NCBI GenBank assembly: GCA_025766275.1
Contig: JAFKAC010000004.1
Span: forward strand, 2,294,001-2,358,000
Origin: Lactarius indigo
Lineage: Eukaryota > Basidiomycota > Agaricomycetes > Russulales > Russulaceae
Length of the DNA stretch: 64,000 bases
Reading direction: 5' to 3'
Part shown: positions 41,540-50,625 of the stretch, one piece after another
Layout: each line of letters starts with the position of its first letter
How positions within the stretch are numbered: the first letter of the stretch is position 1
Notes under the pieces: model-generated
Databases searched by the model: none
Told to the model about the DNA's origin: nothing
Seen by the model: the letters and a program-made list of their open reading frames with translations, nothing else
Translations under genes and position numbers: made by a program

Positions 41540-44500
41540 TTATATTGTTCGTCCAGCCCCTACGGCGGTCGGATATCTTTGGTAGTAGTCTTTAATGGCG
41601 TCCGTGGCGTGAGTCATGTTGCTTGCGGGTTCCCATGTGTTATCGCTTGGTGGGAATCCCTTCCACTTTACTAGGTAGTGGAGTTTGCGCCCTCTTCCTC
41701 GTTCCTGGGCGTCTTCGATTCGCTCCACTTCGTACTCCTCTTCACCATTGATAAGGTCCGGTGGAGGTCGGGTGTAATTTGTGCCGTGTATCTCCGTCTC
41801 CTTATATGGGGTGAGGAGATTCGCATGGAATACCGGGTGTATCTTCCATGACTTCGGAAGTTCCAGCTCATAAGAAACGTCTGATAGAACCCTTGTGATC
41901 TTGAAGGGTCCGTATCGTTTCGGAGCTAATTTGCTCGTGGGATAGAAAGTTCGGAGATTCGTCCCTTCTAACCATACTTGGTCCCCTTGTTGATAAGGTG
42001 TGAACTTGTTTTTCCCTCGTTGTGTCATGAGACGTTGGGCATGTGTTATGCTATCTTGCGCATGTTGGCGAAGTACTGATAGTTTCTCTAGTCTTTGATC
42101 TACCGTGGGATTGCTAGATGGCTTAGGCGTCCATATGGTTCGTGGTTCCCAACCCATGATAAGTGAGAAGGGGGAATGTTTGGTCGTGGCGTTCTTCCAA
42201 GAGTTATGAGCGAATTGGGCCATTGGTAGGAGTTCTGCCCAATTGTCTTGTTGTACGTTGCACCAGTGTCGTAGGTATTGTTCTAGCCACTGGTTGGTGC
42301 GTTCAGATTGGCCGTCCGTCTGCGGGTGATATGCTGAGGATATATTCTGTTGTATTCCCAGAGTCTTGCACAGCTGTCGCATGAACGTTGATGCGAATCT
42401 GGGGTCTCGGTCGGATATGACCCTTCGGGGTAGGCCGTAATGGGGATATACGTGTTGCAGATAGAGTTTGGCCACTCCTTCTGACGTTATGGTTTCGTTG
42501 CACGGTATGAATATTGCCGCTTTCGAGCAATCGTGGTCCGTGATAGTAAGGATCGAATCGAAACCTCCTGATGGTGGGAGTTTGACTATGAAGTCCATGG
42601 CCACCACCTCGAATGGCTCGGCTTCCGGTTCTGTGGTGATGGGGAATAAATGTGGTTTTTGTCGATGGGGGTTGATCTTGTTGCTTTGACATGTCGCGCA
42701 TCCCTTGACGTAGGCCTCTACGTCTTTACGCATGTTAGGCCACCAGAAATCGTGTCGCACCAGGTCTAAGGTGTTTGCAATTCCTGGGTGTCCGGCGCTT
42801 GGGGTATCGTGGAAAAAGGTGATTACCCCCCGTTTAAGATCGTTGTTTCCCACAACAACGAGAGCGTCGTTCTTCCACCACAGTCCGTCGTGTTTTTTCA
42901 AATTGTGCGGTTCAATCCATGGGAGGAGAGTCGCTTCGTCTATGTTTTGTGCGATTTGCGTCCATATGTCCATATCATGCATGGACGTGTGGGTTATTTT
43001 GAGAAAGACCTCTTCTGGTAGTACTGTTACGTGATCATTGTCGTTGGTACCATCATCGTAATCAGGTCGCCTCGATAGGGAGTCGGCTTGGGTATTCTTT
43101 TTGCCCGAGATATGTTTGAGTATGAAATTGTACTCGGACAGTTCTTGGAATTCTCGTGCTATCTGTCGATTGATCTTTCTAGGCTCCTTCCAGTACTGCA
43201 AATTCGCGTGGTCTGTGTGAATGGTTATTAAATGGGGGGATCCCACAAGATATGTACGCCAGGTTCGCAGTGCCTTGACGATTGCTAATAATTCCCTGTC
43301 ATAGATGTCGTAGTTACGTTCTGCTTCGGATAGTGATTCCGAGTAGAACGCTATTGGATGGAGTTTATCGTCTTCTCCCTTCTGATTCAAGACTGCGCCC
43401 AGGGCGTATCCTGAAGCGTCGACTTCAATTTCGAAGGGTTGGTCTAATTTTGGGAATAACAAGACGGGTTCCGAGCTGATTCGTTCTTTGATTGTGTCGA
43501 ATGCCTTTTGTCTGACCGCTGTCCATTCCCAGGGGGTGTCTTTCTTTGTGAGATCATGGAGGGGTCTCGCGATCGTGGAGAATCCTCGTATGAATCTTCG
43601 ATAGAAGTTGCAGAATCCCAAGAAGGCCCGTACTTCTTTCAGGGATGTTGGCGCCTTCCATTCTCGAACTCCTTGGACTTTCACCGGGTCCATCCGTAAT
43701 CGTCCGTGTCCGATAATTAATCCCAGATATTCGACCTCGTAGACTTCGAATACACATTTTTCTGGTTTGATATACAGGTCATGCTTGTCGCAGAGGTCAA
43801 GGACCTGGTGTAGTACCGTCCTGTGATGAGTGCGGTCATCCGCAGTTGCAATTAGGATGTCGTCCATGTAGACAATTACTTCGCCCGTTAGTACTAACTC
43901 CCGGAAGATGGTGTCCATCATCGTTTGAAATGTACTGGGGGAATTTGTGAGGCCGAAGAACATGACTCGTGGTTCGAACAGTCCCTGATTTGTTTTGAAC
44001 GCCGCCTTCCACTCGTCTCCTGGTTTGATTCGGACGTTGTTGTACCCCCATCGGATGTCGAGTTTCGAATAGAGTCTCGCTTCCCGGATTTTATCGATGA
44101 GTTCGGGGATTAAGGGAAGGGGGTAGTGGTTTTTTACGGTTAGTTCGTTGAGGCGGCGGTAATCTTGTACTGGACGCAATTTCCCGTCCTTTTTCTTGAT
44201 GAAGAAGAAGGGGGAGGCATAAGGGGATTTGGACGGCTGGATGTACTTCTTTTCCAGGTGTTCGGTTACAAATTCCGTTAATTTTTCGTTCTCTGGGATC
44301 GTAAGTGGGTACACTTTGCAATCCATCGTTTCGGGGGCGTTCGGGATTAGGTCTATGGCATGATCCCACGGGCGTGAAGGTGGGAAGCGTTGGGAGGCTT
44401 CTTCGCTGAAGACTTTCTGATGTCTTCGGTATTCTTCTGGGACCATCTCTTCGAAGGTTTTCTGGGGTTTTTTGGCTGCTTCCTGCTGTGCCAGTTCGGA

Positions 44501-45073
44501 TGCCGTTGTTGTCTTTCGCAACCGGATACAAGGTTCGTCTTCTTCTTGTAGTTGTTCCCAAGCTGATTCGTCCAGTTGATACGTCTCCAATGCCTTAATA
44601 GTTGCTTCGAGAGGCATGGCTTCGTCGGACAAATGCAAGCTGGTGATAACTACCGGTTGGAATTCTTCGTTTAACGTGGCGTCTCGCCAGTGAAATTTGG
44701 GCTCGAATGCTGTGAACCAAGGGTATCCCAGTATGACTTCGTCGTTGCCCAAGTCGGTGATGAGGAATCGGAGGTTCTGGGTTTTTCCCCCGGTTTTGAC
44801 GGTAAGATCGGTGAAGGATGTAATTTCTCCTCCCTGATTATGAGTTCCGTCTACGTTCCATATCTTGATGGGGCGTTCGGTGGGTAGCCAGGTGATTTTA
44901 AGCCGCTTTAGGAGGTTTGCGCTAATAAAGTTGTCCGTTGCTCCTGAGTCTACCAAAACATTTCGTTCGGCCGTCGCGTGTGCAGATTTGAAAAGTACTG
45001 GAATTCGCATGGATCGGAATCTGCTATTGTACACGCTAAGTTTAAGTGCTTTAGCCCAGGCCGCCGGGTTCAA
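41540..45073 (-). CDS. pol: Gypsy-2 Pol polyprotein with C-terminal chromodomain
   Basis: 1177 intact codons in -1 phase to gag; the first codon is TTG, so entry by frameshift is expected. Protease DSGA at residue 42; RT YMDD at 402-405 (43859-43870); RNase H near 530-660; integrase zinc region (HDTPSAGHPG, CATCQ) near 42670-42820; integrase core with AMDFIVKL, SDRDPRF and TDGQSERTN; GPF motif; chromodomain [20 protein letters not shown] near 41620-41690. It ends shortly after the chromodomain, so the extension fused in Gypsy-1 is here a separate ORF3. Confidence 0.95.
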   Translation of the reverse strand: MNPAAWAKALKLSVYNSRFRSMRIPVLFKSAHATAERNVLVDSGATDNFISANLLKRLKITWLPTERPIKIWNVDGTHNQGGEITSFTDLTVKTGGKTQNLRFLITDLGNDEVILGYPWFTAFEPKFHWRDATLNEEFQPVVITSLHLSDEAMPLEATIKALETYQLDESAWEQLQEEDEPCIRLRKTTTASELAQQEAAKKPQKTFEEMVPEEYRRHQKVFSEEASQRFPPSRPWDHAIDLIPNAPETMDCKVYPLTIPENEKLTEFVTEHLEKKYIQPSKSPYASPFFFIKKKDGKLRPVQDYRRLNELTVKNHYPLPLIPELIDKIREARLYSKLDIRWGYNNVRIKPGDEWKAAFKTNQGLFEPRVMFFGLTNSPSTFQTMMDTIFRELVLTGEVIVYMDDILIATADDRTHHRTVLHQVLDLCDKHDLYIKPEKCVFEVYEVEYLGLIIGHGRLRMDPVKVQGVREWKAPTSLKEVRAFLGFCNFYRRFIRGFSTIARPLHDLTKKDTPWEWTAVRQKAFDTIKERISSEPVLLFPKLDQPFEIEVDASGYALGAVLNQKGEDDKLHPIAFYSESLSEAERNYDIYDRELLAIVKALRTWRTYLVGSPHLITIHTDHANLQYWKEPRKINRQIAREFQELSEYNFILKHISGKKNTQADSLSRRPDYDDGTNDNDHVTVLPEEVFLKITHTSMHDMDIWTQIAQNIDEATLLPWIEPHNLKKHDGLWWKNDALVVVGNNDLKRGVITFFHDTPSAGHPGIANTLDLVRHDFWWPNMRKDVEAYVKGCATCQSNKINPHRQKPHLFPITTEPEAEPFEVVAMDFIVKLPPSGGFDSILTITDHDCSKAAIFIPCNETITSEGVAKLYLQHVYPHYGLPRRVISDRDPRFASTFMRQLCKTLGIQQNISSAYHPQTDGQSERTNQWLEQYLRHWCNVQQDNWAELLPMAQFAHNSWKNATTKHSPFSLIMGWEPRTIWTPKPSSNPTVDQRLEKLSVLRQHAQDSITHAQRLMTQRGKNKFTPYQQGDQVWLEGTNLRTFYPTSKLAPKRYGPFKITRVLSDVSYELELPKSWKIHPVFHANLLTPYKETEIHGTNYTRPPPDLINGEEEYEVERIEDAQERGRGRKLHYLVKWKGFPPSDNTWEPASNMTHATDAIKDYYQRYPTAVGAGRTI

Positions 45074-46692
45074 GCGTTCAGAAAATCCTTTTTCTGCCCG
45101 AAGAGTTTATCCACCATTAATTCTCGTACTTCGGGAGTTTGGGCGAATAATGCCGCCACTTGGGCGTCGGCTTGTTCTTCGTTGGAAAGGGGACGTGATG
45201 CGGTCATTGAGATGGTGGCAGTGGTCGGGGTGGAATCATTTGTGTTGGTAGTTTTGGCCGAGGTGGCTGATTTCTGGGGACAGAACCTGGAGATATGTCC
45301 TTGTCCTCGGCATCTGAAGCACCTTCCTTCTTTTTGGAGTAGCTTCTTTTCGTCTTCTGTTATCGCGGCTCTGGCGCGAGTACGACTAACGTCCATCGCA
45401 TTCGGGTCTTTTGCTTTATTGAGGGCATTCAGCCATTGGTCACGGGAGGCTCCTCCTTTCTTGTCCGTTCTTCCTTTGGTAAGCCTATCTTTAAGGAGGA
45501 GATACTCCGCCTGTTGAAGGGTTACCGCCGTCTTCCAGTCATCCCAATCCACGGGGTGGTGGAATTTGATCGCGTTTATGACTAACGCGTTTGGGAGACC
45601 TTTCTGGAAGATTTCCAAGGTTGTGGCCTCGTCTTTATTGTATCCTGCCTTGTTGGCCAGGTTAGAAAACTTGGCTATGTAGGTGTCGATGTCTTCTTTG
45701 TCCATTCGTAAGTTCTGAATGGCGTGGCGGGCTTTCTGTTGTTGGGTAGTGTCGGTGTATGCCTGGATAAAACGTGTCTCGATGGTGTTCCACAGGTTTT
45801 CGGCGTTCATGGCTACGCCACCTGCTAATTGGTCGGCCAGCCATTGTATTTGTTCTTCTACCCAGTCGTCAACGAGTGGTCCGCGAATATAAGACAGAAG
45901 CGTCATTGCTCGTGAATATGGGAGAGTCAGTTGTTGTACGTTCGGGTTCATTCCTCGATATAAGGCGAAGGCGTTGAGGAAGGCTCTGCTGGTTTCCCGG
46001 TCTCCCGTAAATTCGGGTGGGGGGTTTCCCCCGAGTCGTCCGTTTGGCTGTGGAGGTCCTCCGGCTGCGGGGCCAGCTGCGACTCCGCCGCCTCCACCTC
46101 CAGGCGCGCCGCCTCCACCTCCAGGCGCACCACCTCCATGATGGCTTCCTGCGCTTCCCGCAGTGCCTCCTCCGCTTGTCGACATACTTCCTCCCACAGG
46201 ATATCCTCCACTACCTGCAGGATTCGTCGTTGAGGAGCCTGCGGTTGGTTGTGAGGAGGTGAGGGTGGTGGAGAGTTGGGTGGTGGACATGTTGGCATAC
46301 GATGCGAAGTCGACCGGGCGTTGGACAGTTGGTGTAAGGGTCGGATTATCTAGGTCTGGTTCTGAGGATGGTTCTTCGACGTCTGAGTCTGCGTCGATTG
46401 CGCTAATTTGTCCTTTTCCTGGTCCTAGTCCGAGGTGCGCGGGGACGGGTTTATATGAATACCAGGAGTGTCTTGTATCAGAATAGGCGACGTAGGCCCA
46501 AATGTGTTGGTCTTCGATGTACTCGATGGGTTCGTATGTGAGTTTATCGGGGTCGTAGACGTAGTACCCTTCGTCGTGTGGAGTGTTCCTCCAGAGAGCG
46601 GTTCCTTTGATAGACGATCTTAGGTCGTCGTGGGGGTGTCGCTCCAGGTACTCTTTGACGAACTGTGTTCGGCTGCGGCTAGTGAGAGCCAC
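45070..46692 (-). CDS. gag: Gypsy-2 Gag
   Basis: 540 intact codons, overlapping pol by 4 nt. It begins with GTG (46692) in the context CCATCGTGG at the same place as the GTG start of Gypsy-1. No ATG lies between the putative transcript start (46944) and this codon, and the first in-frame ATG is about 130 codons in. Features: acidic N-terminal domain with aromatic motifs (GYYVYDPD, HSWYSYKP); Gly-rich stretch near 46080-46160; capsid-like region (KEDIDTYIAKFSNLANKA); CCHC knuckle C458/C461/H466/C471 (CFRCRGQGHISRFC). Near its end, G GAT TTT (about 45081-45087) is the likely -1 slip site. Confidence 0.93.
   Translation of the reverse strand: MALTSRSRTQFVKEYLERHPHDDLRSSIKGTALWRNTPHDEGYYVYDPDKLTYEPIEYIEDQHIWAYVAYSDTRHSWYSYKPVPAHLGLGPGKGQISAIDADSDVEEPSSEPDLDNPTLTPTVQRPVDFASYANMSTTQLSTTLTSSQPTAGSSTTNPAGSGGYPVGGSMSTSGGGTAGSAGSHHGGGAPGGGGGAPGGGGGGVAAGPAAGGPPQPNGRLGGNPPPEFTGDRETSRAFLNAFALYRGMNPNVQQLTLPYSRAMTLLSYIRGPLVDDWVEEQIQWLADQLAGGVAMNAENLWNTIETRFIQAYTDTTQQQKARHAIQNLRMDKEDIDTYIAKFSNLANKAGYNKDEATTLEIFQKGLPNALVINAIKFHHPVDWDDWKTAVTLQQAEYLLLKDRLTKGRTDKKGGASRDQWLNALNKAKDPNAMDVSRTRARAAITEDEKKLLQKEGRCFRCRGQGHISRFCPQKSATSAKTTNTNDSTPTTATISMTASRPLSNEEQADAQVAALFAQTPEVRELMVDKLFGQKKDFLNA
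45081..45087 (-). promoter_or_regulatory. Predicted -1 frameshift heptamer of Gypsy-2
   Basis: Minus strand G GAT TTT in the gag frame, 5 codons before the gag stop. The spacing to the stop equals that of G GGT TTT in Gypsy-1. GGATTT-type heptamers are known slippery sites in retroviruses. Confidence 0.6.
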
Positions 46693-46699
46693 GATGGGG

Positions 46700-46710
46700 A
46701 GACTGAACTT
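46700..46710 (-). other. Gypsy-2 self-priming PBS
   Basis: Minus strand AAGTTCAGTCT, 2 nt from the LTR end. It is the exact complement of AGACTGAACTT at 46934-46944 in the LTR. The sequence differs from Gypsy-1, yet the pairing partner differs in step. Confidence 0.82.
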
Positions 46711-46712
46711 AA

Positions 46713-47251
46713 TGTAACGCCACTACAGGGGCGTTGAATGCGACCTGCACTAAGTCAGTTAAACGATTGGTAGTCGAAGCTCAAAGGCTCGACTTCAGCA
46801 GTGATGATGCACAAGAGTCACAAGGACGCACGTCACTTGGACTGTAGAGGAGGGCTAAGACTCGAAGATCTAGCTGGAGCGAGGGTCGGGGGGTTCGCGA
46901 GACTGCGCGTGAACGAGTGTAGTATTACACAAGAAGTTCAGTCTACCGTACAAGCTAGGTAGTACTAGGTTTAAATACGCCGAGTCTACAGAGTGGGCGC
47001 AAAGCCGATCCTTATCAGAGAACAAAGGTAAGGCATAATCGGGAACAAGGGGAGAATCACACGGGTCCGTGCGTGAGTGAGAAGTGAACGGAAACTAGCA
47101 CATGTTGAGCTTTATCAAAAGATGACAGCGATAAGCAAAGCGCGTGATAGGAACCGGGTAATCGTATAGTCCGCGTGGTCGTACAGGGCTCGTAGTATGA
47201 ATGATAAGGAATAAGTGGAGGTAAGAAAGAAGGAGTCCGAAAATCGTAACA
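46713..47251 (-). repeat. Gypsy-2 5' LTR
   Basis: 539 bp. A TATTTAAA box lies on the minus strand at 46978-46971; 34 nt downstream is the R-start AGACTGAACTT (46944-46934). Confidence 0.96.
46934..46978 (-). promoter_or_regulatory. Gypsy-2 TATA box and self-priming R start
   Basis: TATTTAAA to AGACTGAACTT, with the same 34-nt spacing as in Gypsy-1. The R-start pairs with the PBS 46700-46710. Confidence 0.72.
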
Positions 47252-47256
47252 TGTCT

Positions 47257-47371
47257 TGTACAGTTGTGTTTGGAAGTCTCATACAATCCATCCACAGATA
47301 CCTGCTGAAGCCATTCTGGGGATATGGATCAGCAAGGTATGAATAATATGGAGCATCACTCACTTCGCCTG
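47257..47371 (-). other. Unidentified coding-like block, piece 2
   Basis: On the minus strand this reads DAPYYSYLADPYPQNGF without a stop, which looks like real protein sequence, but I do not recognise the family. It continues beyond the solo LTR-B at 47928. Confidence 0.3.
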
Positions 47372-47922
47372 TGTTGATAAGTGACCCTTGTGCACTTAGT
47401 GGCTCTAATGGACCAGACTTACAGATATGGACTGCTGTAGATTAATTAGGACCGCTTTAGATTAGATTTGATCTGTACAATCTAGGACTTCTATGACATC
47501 ACTGTACAATGACATCATATGGACTACTTCCAGACTTTTCATTGTACTACGTTCCCTTGTTCTACTTTTGTTCTTATCCTTATTATGATGTCATTATGAT
47601 ATCACCTTTGTCTGGACTCTCTTTGTTCTAGTCGCCTTGTTCTCTTTTGATACACTCCTTTTGTCCTGTATGTAGAACAATGCTCCTTGTATTCTGTGAC
47701 TCTATGTTACCATCCTTGTACTAGTGTCACACCTCTGTATAGTATAAGTAGTAGTGCTTGTACGCTCCTGGTCCACATCAGTTCTCTCACTGCTGTGTGC
47801 CAGACAACCTCTGCTTCACTCTGCTTGACTTCACCCCTGTTGCTGCCTTCCAGCCACTCTTGATATCTCACCACAGTCTCCTTTGTCACTGTGAGTATCA
47901 TCTTCATGTGTGCTGTTCATCA
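47372..47922 (+). repeat. Solo LTR-B copy 8
   Basis: 551 bp, plus orientation, perfect TSD GCCTG (47367-47371 and 47923-47927), one CATCAGTTC unit. Confidence 0.93.
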
Positions 47923-47927
47923 GCCTG

Positions 47928-48179
47928 GATGCCCTTAGGCAGTACATACTCCAACCACTCTGCAATATCTGCATAGTTCTCCTGCTCTCCAATGGATAGC
48001 TCCTTTCAGAGTTGGGTAGTTGTATGTTAAAGGGCCCCCTAAAATGCCTGAGATCCAGGAGCACCACTGGAAACTTCCTAGGTGAGATGCATGATGTCCT
48101 CCTGCTTTGCCTGATAGAAGGCATTCCTTGCAGACCACTTCCAAGTGAGCTTAATGACCTAACAATGTGGGGCAGAATA
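47928..48179 (-). other. Unidentified coding-like block, piece 3
   Basis: About 250 bp with short open stretches on the minus strand (for example YADIAEWLEYVLPKGI). It has no recognised domain. It lies between two solo LTR-B copies in opposite orientation. Confidence 0.3.
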
Positions 48180-48687
48180 TGATGAACAGCAGACATAAAG
48201 TGTATACTCACAGTAACAAGGGAACTGTGGTGAGATATACTAGAATGCTGGAAACAGAGGTGAACAGGGTGAGTTGCAGTGAAGCAAAGAGGTCTGGCAC
48301 ACACCAGTGAGAGAACTGATGTGGACCAGGAGCATACATGGTACTCTACTTATACTCATACAGGGAGTGGCAGTACTACAAGGTGAGTAACACCAAGACA
48401 CATTGTTCTATACAGGACACAAAGGAGTGGATATAAAGAGAACAAGGCATTAAGAACAAGAAGAGTCCAGAGCAGGATGATATCATAATGATATCACAAT
48501 AAAGATAAGAACAAAAGTAGAACAAGGAAATGTAGTATAATAGCAAGTCTGGAGTAGTCCATATGATGTTATATACATATGATGTCATAGTCCAGATTGT
48601 ACAGATCAAACAGTAATATAATCTAATGTAGTCCATTGTCTATTTGTCCATTAGAGCTGCTAAGTGCACACAGGTCACTTATCAACA
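48180..48687 (-). repeat. Solo LTR-B copy 9
   Basis: 508 bp, minus orientation, perfect TSD GAATA (48175-48179 and 48688-48692), one CATCAGTTC unit. Confidence 0.93.
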
Positions 48688-48692
48688 GAATA

Positions 48693-48777
48693 CTGGTTGT
48701 AGAACCACTTTTGGATTTTCTGGTCTGTACAGGATGATGACTACAAGATCATGCATGCCTGTGTTATCACCAATGAG
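48693..48777 (-). other. Unidentified coding-like block, piece 4
   Basis: The minus strand reads CTDQKIQKWFYNQ in one frame. It joins piece 3 across the solo LTR-B. Family unknown. Confidence 0.25.
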
Positions 48778-49115
48778 GTGTAACACCATGATGGCATCAG
48801 CTCAACTTGAGCTTAAGAGAGCAATCATGACTTAGCAATATGATGACCAATGCATGCAGGCATGTGATGCAAGTATAGTGTTGAAGGTGAACTTGTGTAG
48901 ACAGTATGTTTGAGATAGAGACACAAACTGACAGTGAAGAGAGAAGAAGAGAAGTGACAATTCAAGAAGACCAAGATGGCATATCTTGGTCTTCAACAGC
49001 TATCTTAAATACAAGTAGAGATGGGCTTTAAAGCACTGTCTGTAAAGCATCCAACGAATTGTGTAAGTAGAGCAAACCCTAGTACAACTACTACTAGGGT
49101 TGAGTCAGAGATAAC
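48778..49115 (-). repeat. Gypsy-1-like LTR, minus orientation, partial
   Basis: It starts TGTAACACC on the plus strand. Read on the minus strand it has TATTTAAG, then GAAGACCAAGATATGCCATC and TTGGTCTTC, i.e. the U3/R hairpin of Gypsy-1. U3 is cut by solo LTR-A at 49116. Confidence 0.72.
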
Positions 49116-49444
49116 TGTTACAGTATGGACTTTGTTGCAAGATGTGGATGACTCATGGTTGGTTATGACTATGGCCCAGAATTAGTATTAGTCATGGACT
49201 CTTACACCTTATCAGTCAGCATAGTAGTTCTCATGTGATTGTGACTCATGTATGACTCATTCCTAGGATAGCTGTACTAAGGTTCGAGCTAGTTATGCTA
49301 TTGGTTAGCTATTGTTCTAAGCAGTGCTTTAAAGCCCACATGTAACTGTATGAGTAGTAGTTGTGGAAGACCAAGACTCCCCATCTTGGTCTTCTTCAAT
49401 CCACCATCTGACTCGTCTCTTGTCTGCCTTAGTCTTGGACTAAG
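49116..49444 (+). repeat. Solo LTR-A copy 2, left segment
   Basis: Starts TGTTACAG. Left flank ATAAC; the right flank after 57397 reads ATAAC (57398-57402) if one A was lost at the LTR end. It is split at CTAAG by LTR-C. Confidence 0.85.
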
Positions 49445-50206
49445 TGTAGCGGTATGACTTATCACATACAACTAGACCAAGGTGAAGGTAAGTGAACTGA
49501 ACTGGTATACACCCAAGCCTAGCGCAGAGACAAGTCACATGTCAAATGTACAGTCACTGAGGAGGGTAAACACACTTGAGGTCTTTTATACAAGACCAAA
49601 GGTTAGGTGATCACACAGTGGTATGCTGAGCGGAGAACCAAGAGGACAAGTTAACATTGGAGAGGTAAGGGAAGTACAAGGGGAATATGCACCTGAGTGG
49701 AGAACCAAGAGGACAAGTTGGTTCCACTCAGGATGCTACATGAGGGTTTATATACTATGCTGTGGCTGAGTTTGAATTACTACAGAACCTTATTACTAAA
49801 GGTATAGTAAGTAGTAATGAGTCAGATGCTGACACATCGTGTCTAATAATAGCCTTATCTATTGTGCTGACTGATGCACAGTTATAAAGGCTGACAGAAT
49901 AATGATGTGTCCTTATCTATGAGTCATAATCCCTATAACAATGTGATCTAGAACTATCTAGATCCTTCCCTGCTTATCATCCAATAAGAAACTACTATAC
50001 TAATGAGGAAGGTGACCTAAAGAGGTAATACCTGCTAGGGAAGTTACTGTCTCAGGGTCATGTGCTTGGGTGCACATGTTGGCATCACATGACTAACCAT
50101 CTTATCATATCTAATGATAAGGACTTTTGGATGTTTAGACACAACATTGGGTGCTCTATATAAATCCATAAAAATATGGAAAAATAAGGCAAAAATAGAG
50201 CATCCG
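49445..50206 (-). repeat. Solo LTR-C copy 2, main segment
   Basis: Minus orientation. It starts TGTAGCGG on the plus strand, and the remainder TGACA lies at 57208-57212. TSD CTAAG (49440-49444 and 57213-57217). About 60 bp longer than copy 1, partly from a duplicated GAGAACCAAGAGGACAAGTT unit (49634 and 49697 regions). It is split at ATCCG by Gypsy-D. Confidence 0.88.
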
Positions 50207-50614
50207 TGTCACAGTCACGTGACATTGTGACTATCTGTCACGCATTACGTCGTGCCAGCAAAGTAGCAAACGAAGTATGACACCAGAGTTTTGGAATAGC
50301 ACAACTGACAGTGCTAAGGAGCATGCCTTGTGGTGCTCCTCAAGAAAATAGTCATGAAAACCAATAGTCTGTAGGAGTATAAGTAGTAGCTGTCTGAGTA
50401 GTACTTTTGGTTGTCTACTCTTAGTCCATTGAATCCAATCTACAGTTGCCTTGACATCCCTTGCCTGAATTCCCCTCTCTTGTGCAATTGCCTTTGGCTT
50501 GAGCCACGATAATCCCTGACTTTGATTCAGTCATTAACTAAATCCCAACCCTACTTGCCCTTGCCTTGGGCCTGAACTTGAACGTGTCATGGATGGTCCG
50601 TTGGAACCATGACA
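50207..50614 (+). repeat. Gypsy-D 5' LTR
   Basis: 408 bp. TATAAG at 50378 and GTCTACTCTTA at 50413-50423, 35 nt apart. The start is a decayed form of the CACGTG-centred palindrome of Gypsy-3. Confidence 0.93.
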
Positions 50615-50625
50615 TAAGAGTAGAC
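50615..50625 (+). other. Gypsy-D self-priming PBS
   Basis: TAAGAGTAGAC directly abuts the LTR and is the exact complement of 50413-50423. Confidence 0.8.

Larger units (their letters stand above)
39477..47251 (-). mobile_element. Gypsy-2, complete young Ty3/gypsy chromovirus
   Basis: Minus-strand element of 7775 bp with 539-bp LTRs (39477-40015 and 46713-47251) and perfect TSD TGTCT (39472-39476 and 47252-47256). By eye the LTRs differ at one base (39825 G, 47061 A, a CpG site). Gene order on the minus strand is gag, -1 frameshift, pol with chromodomain, ORF3. Gag and pol are uninterrupted; ORF3 has one in-frame TGA. It is a strong candidate for a currently active element. Confidence 0.96.

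Noticed and set aside
47928..48179. Assignment of the unidentified block to a KDZ or Helitron protein
   Set aside because: No diagnostic motif was seen; short phrases alone do not support a family call.
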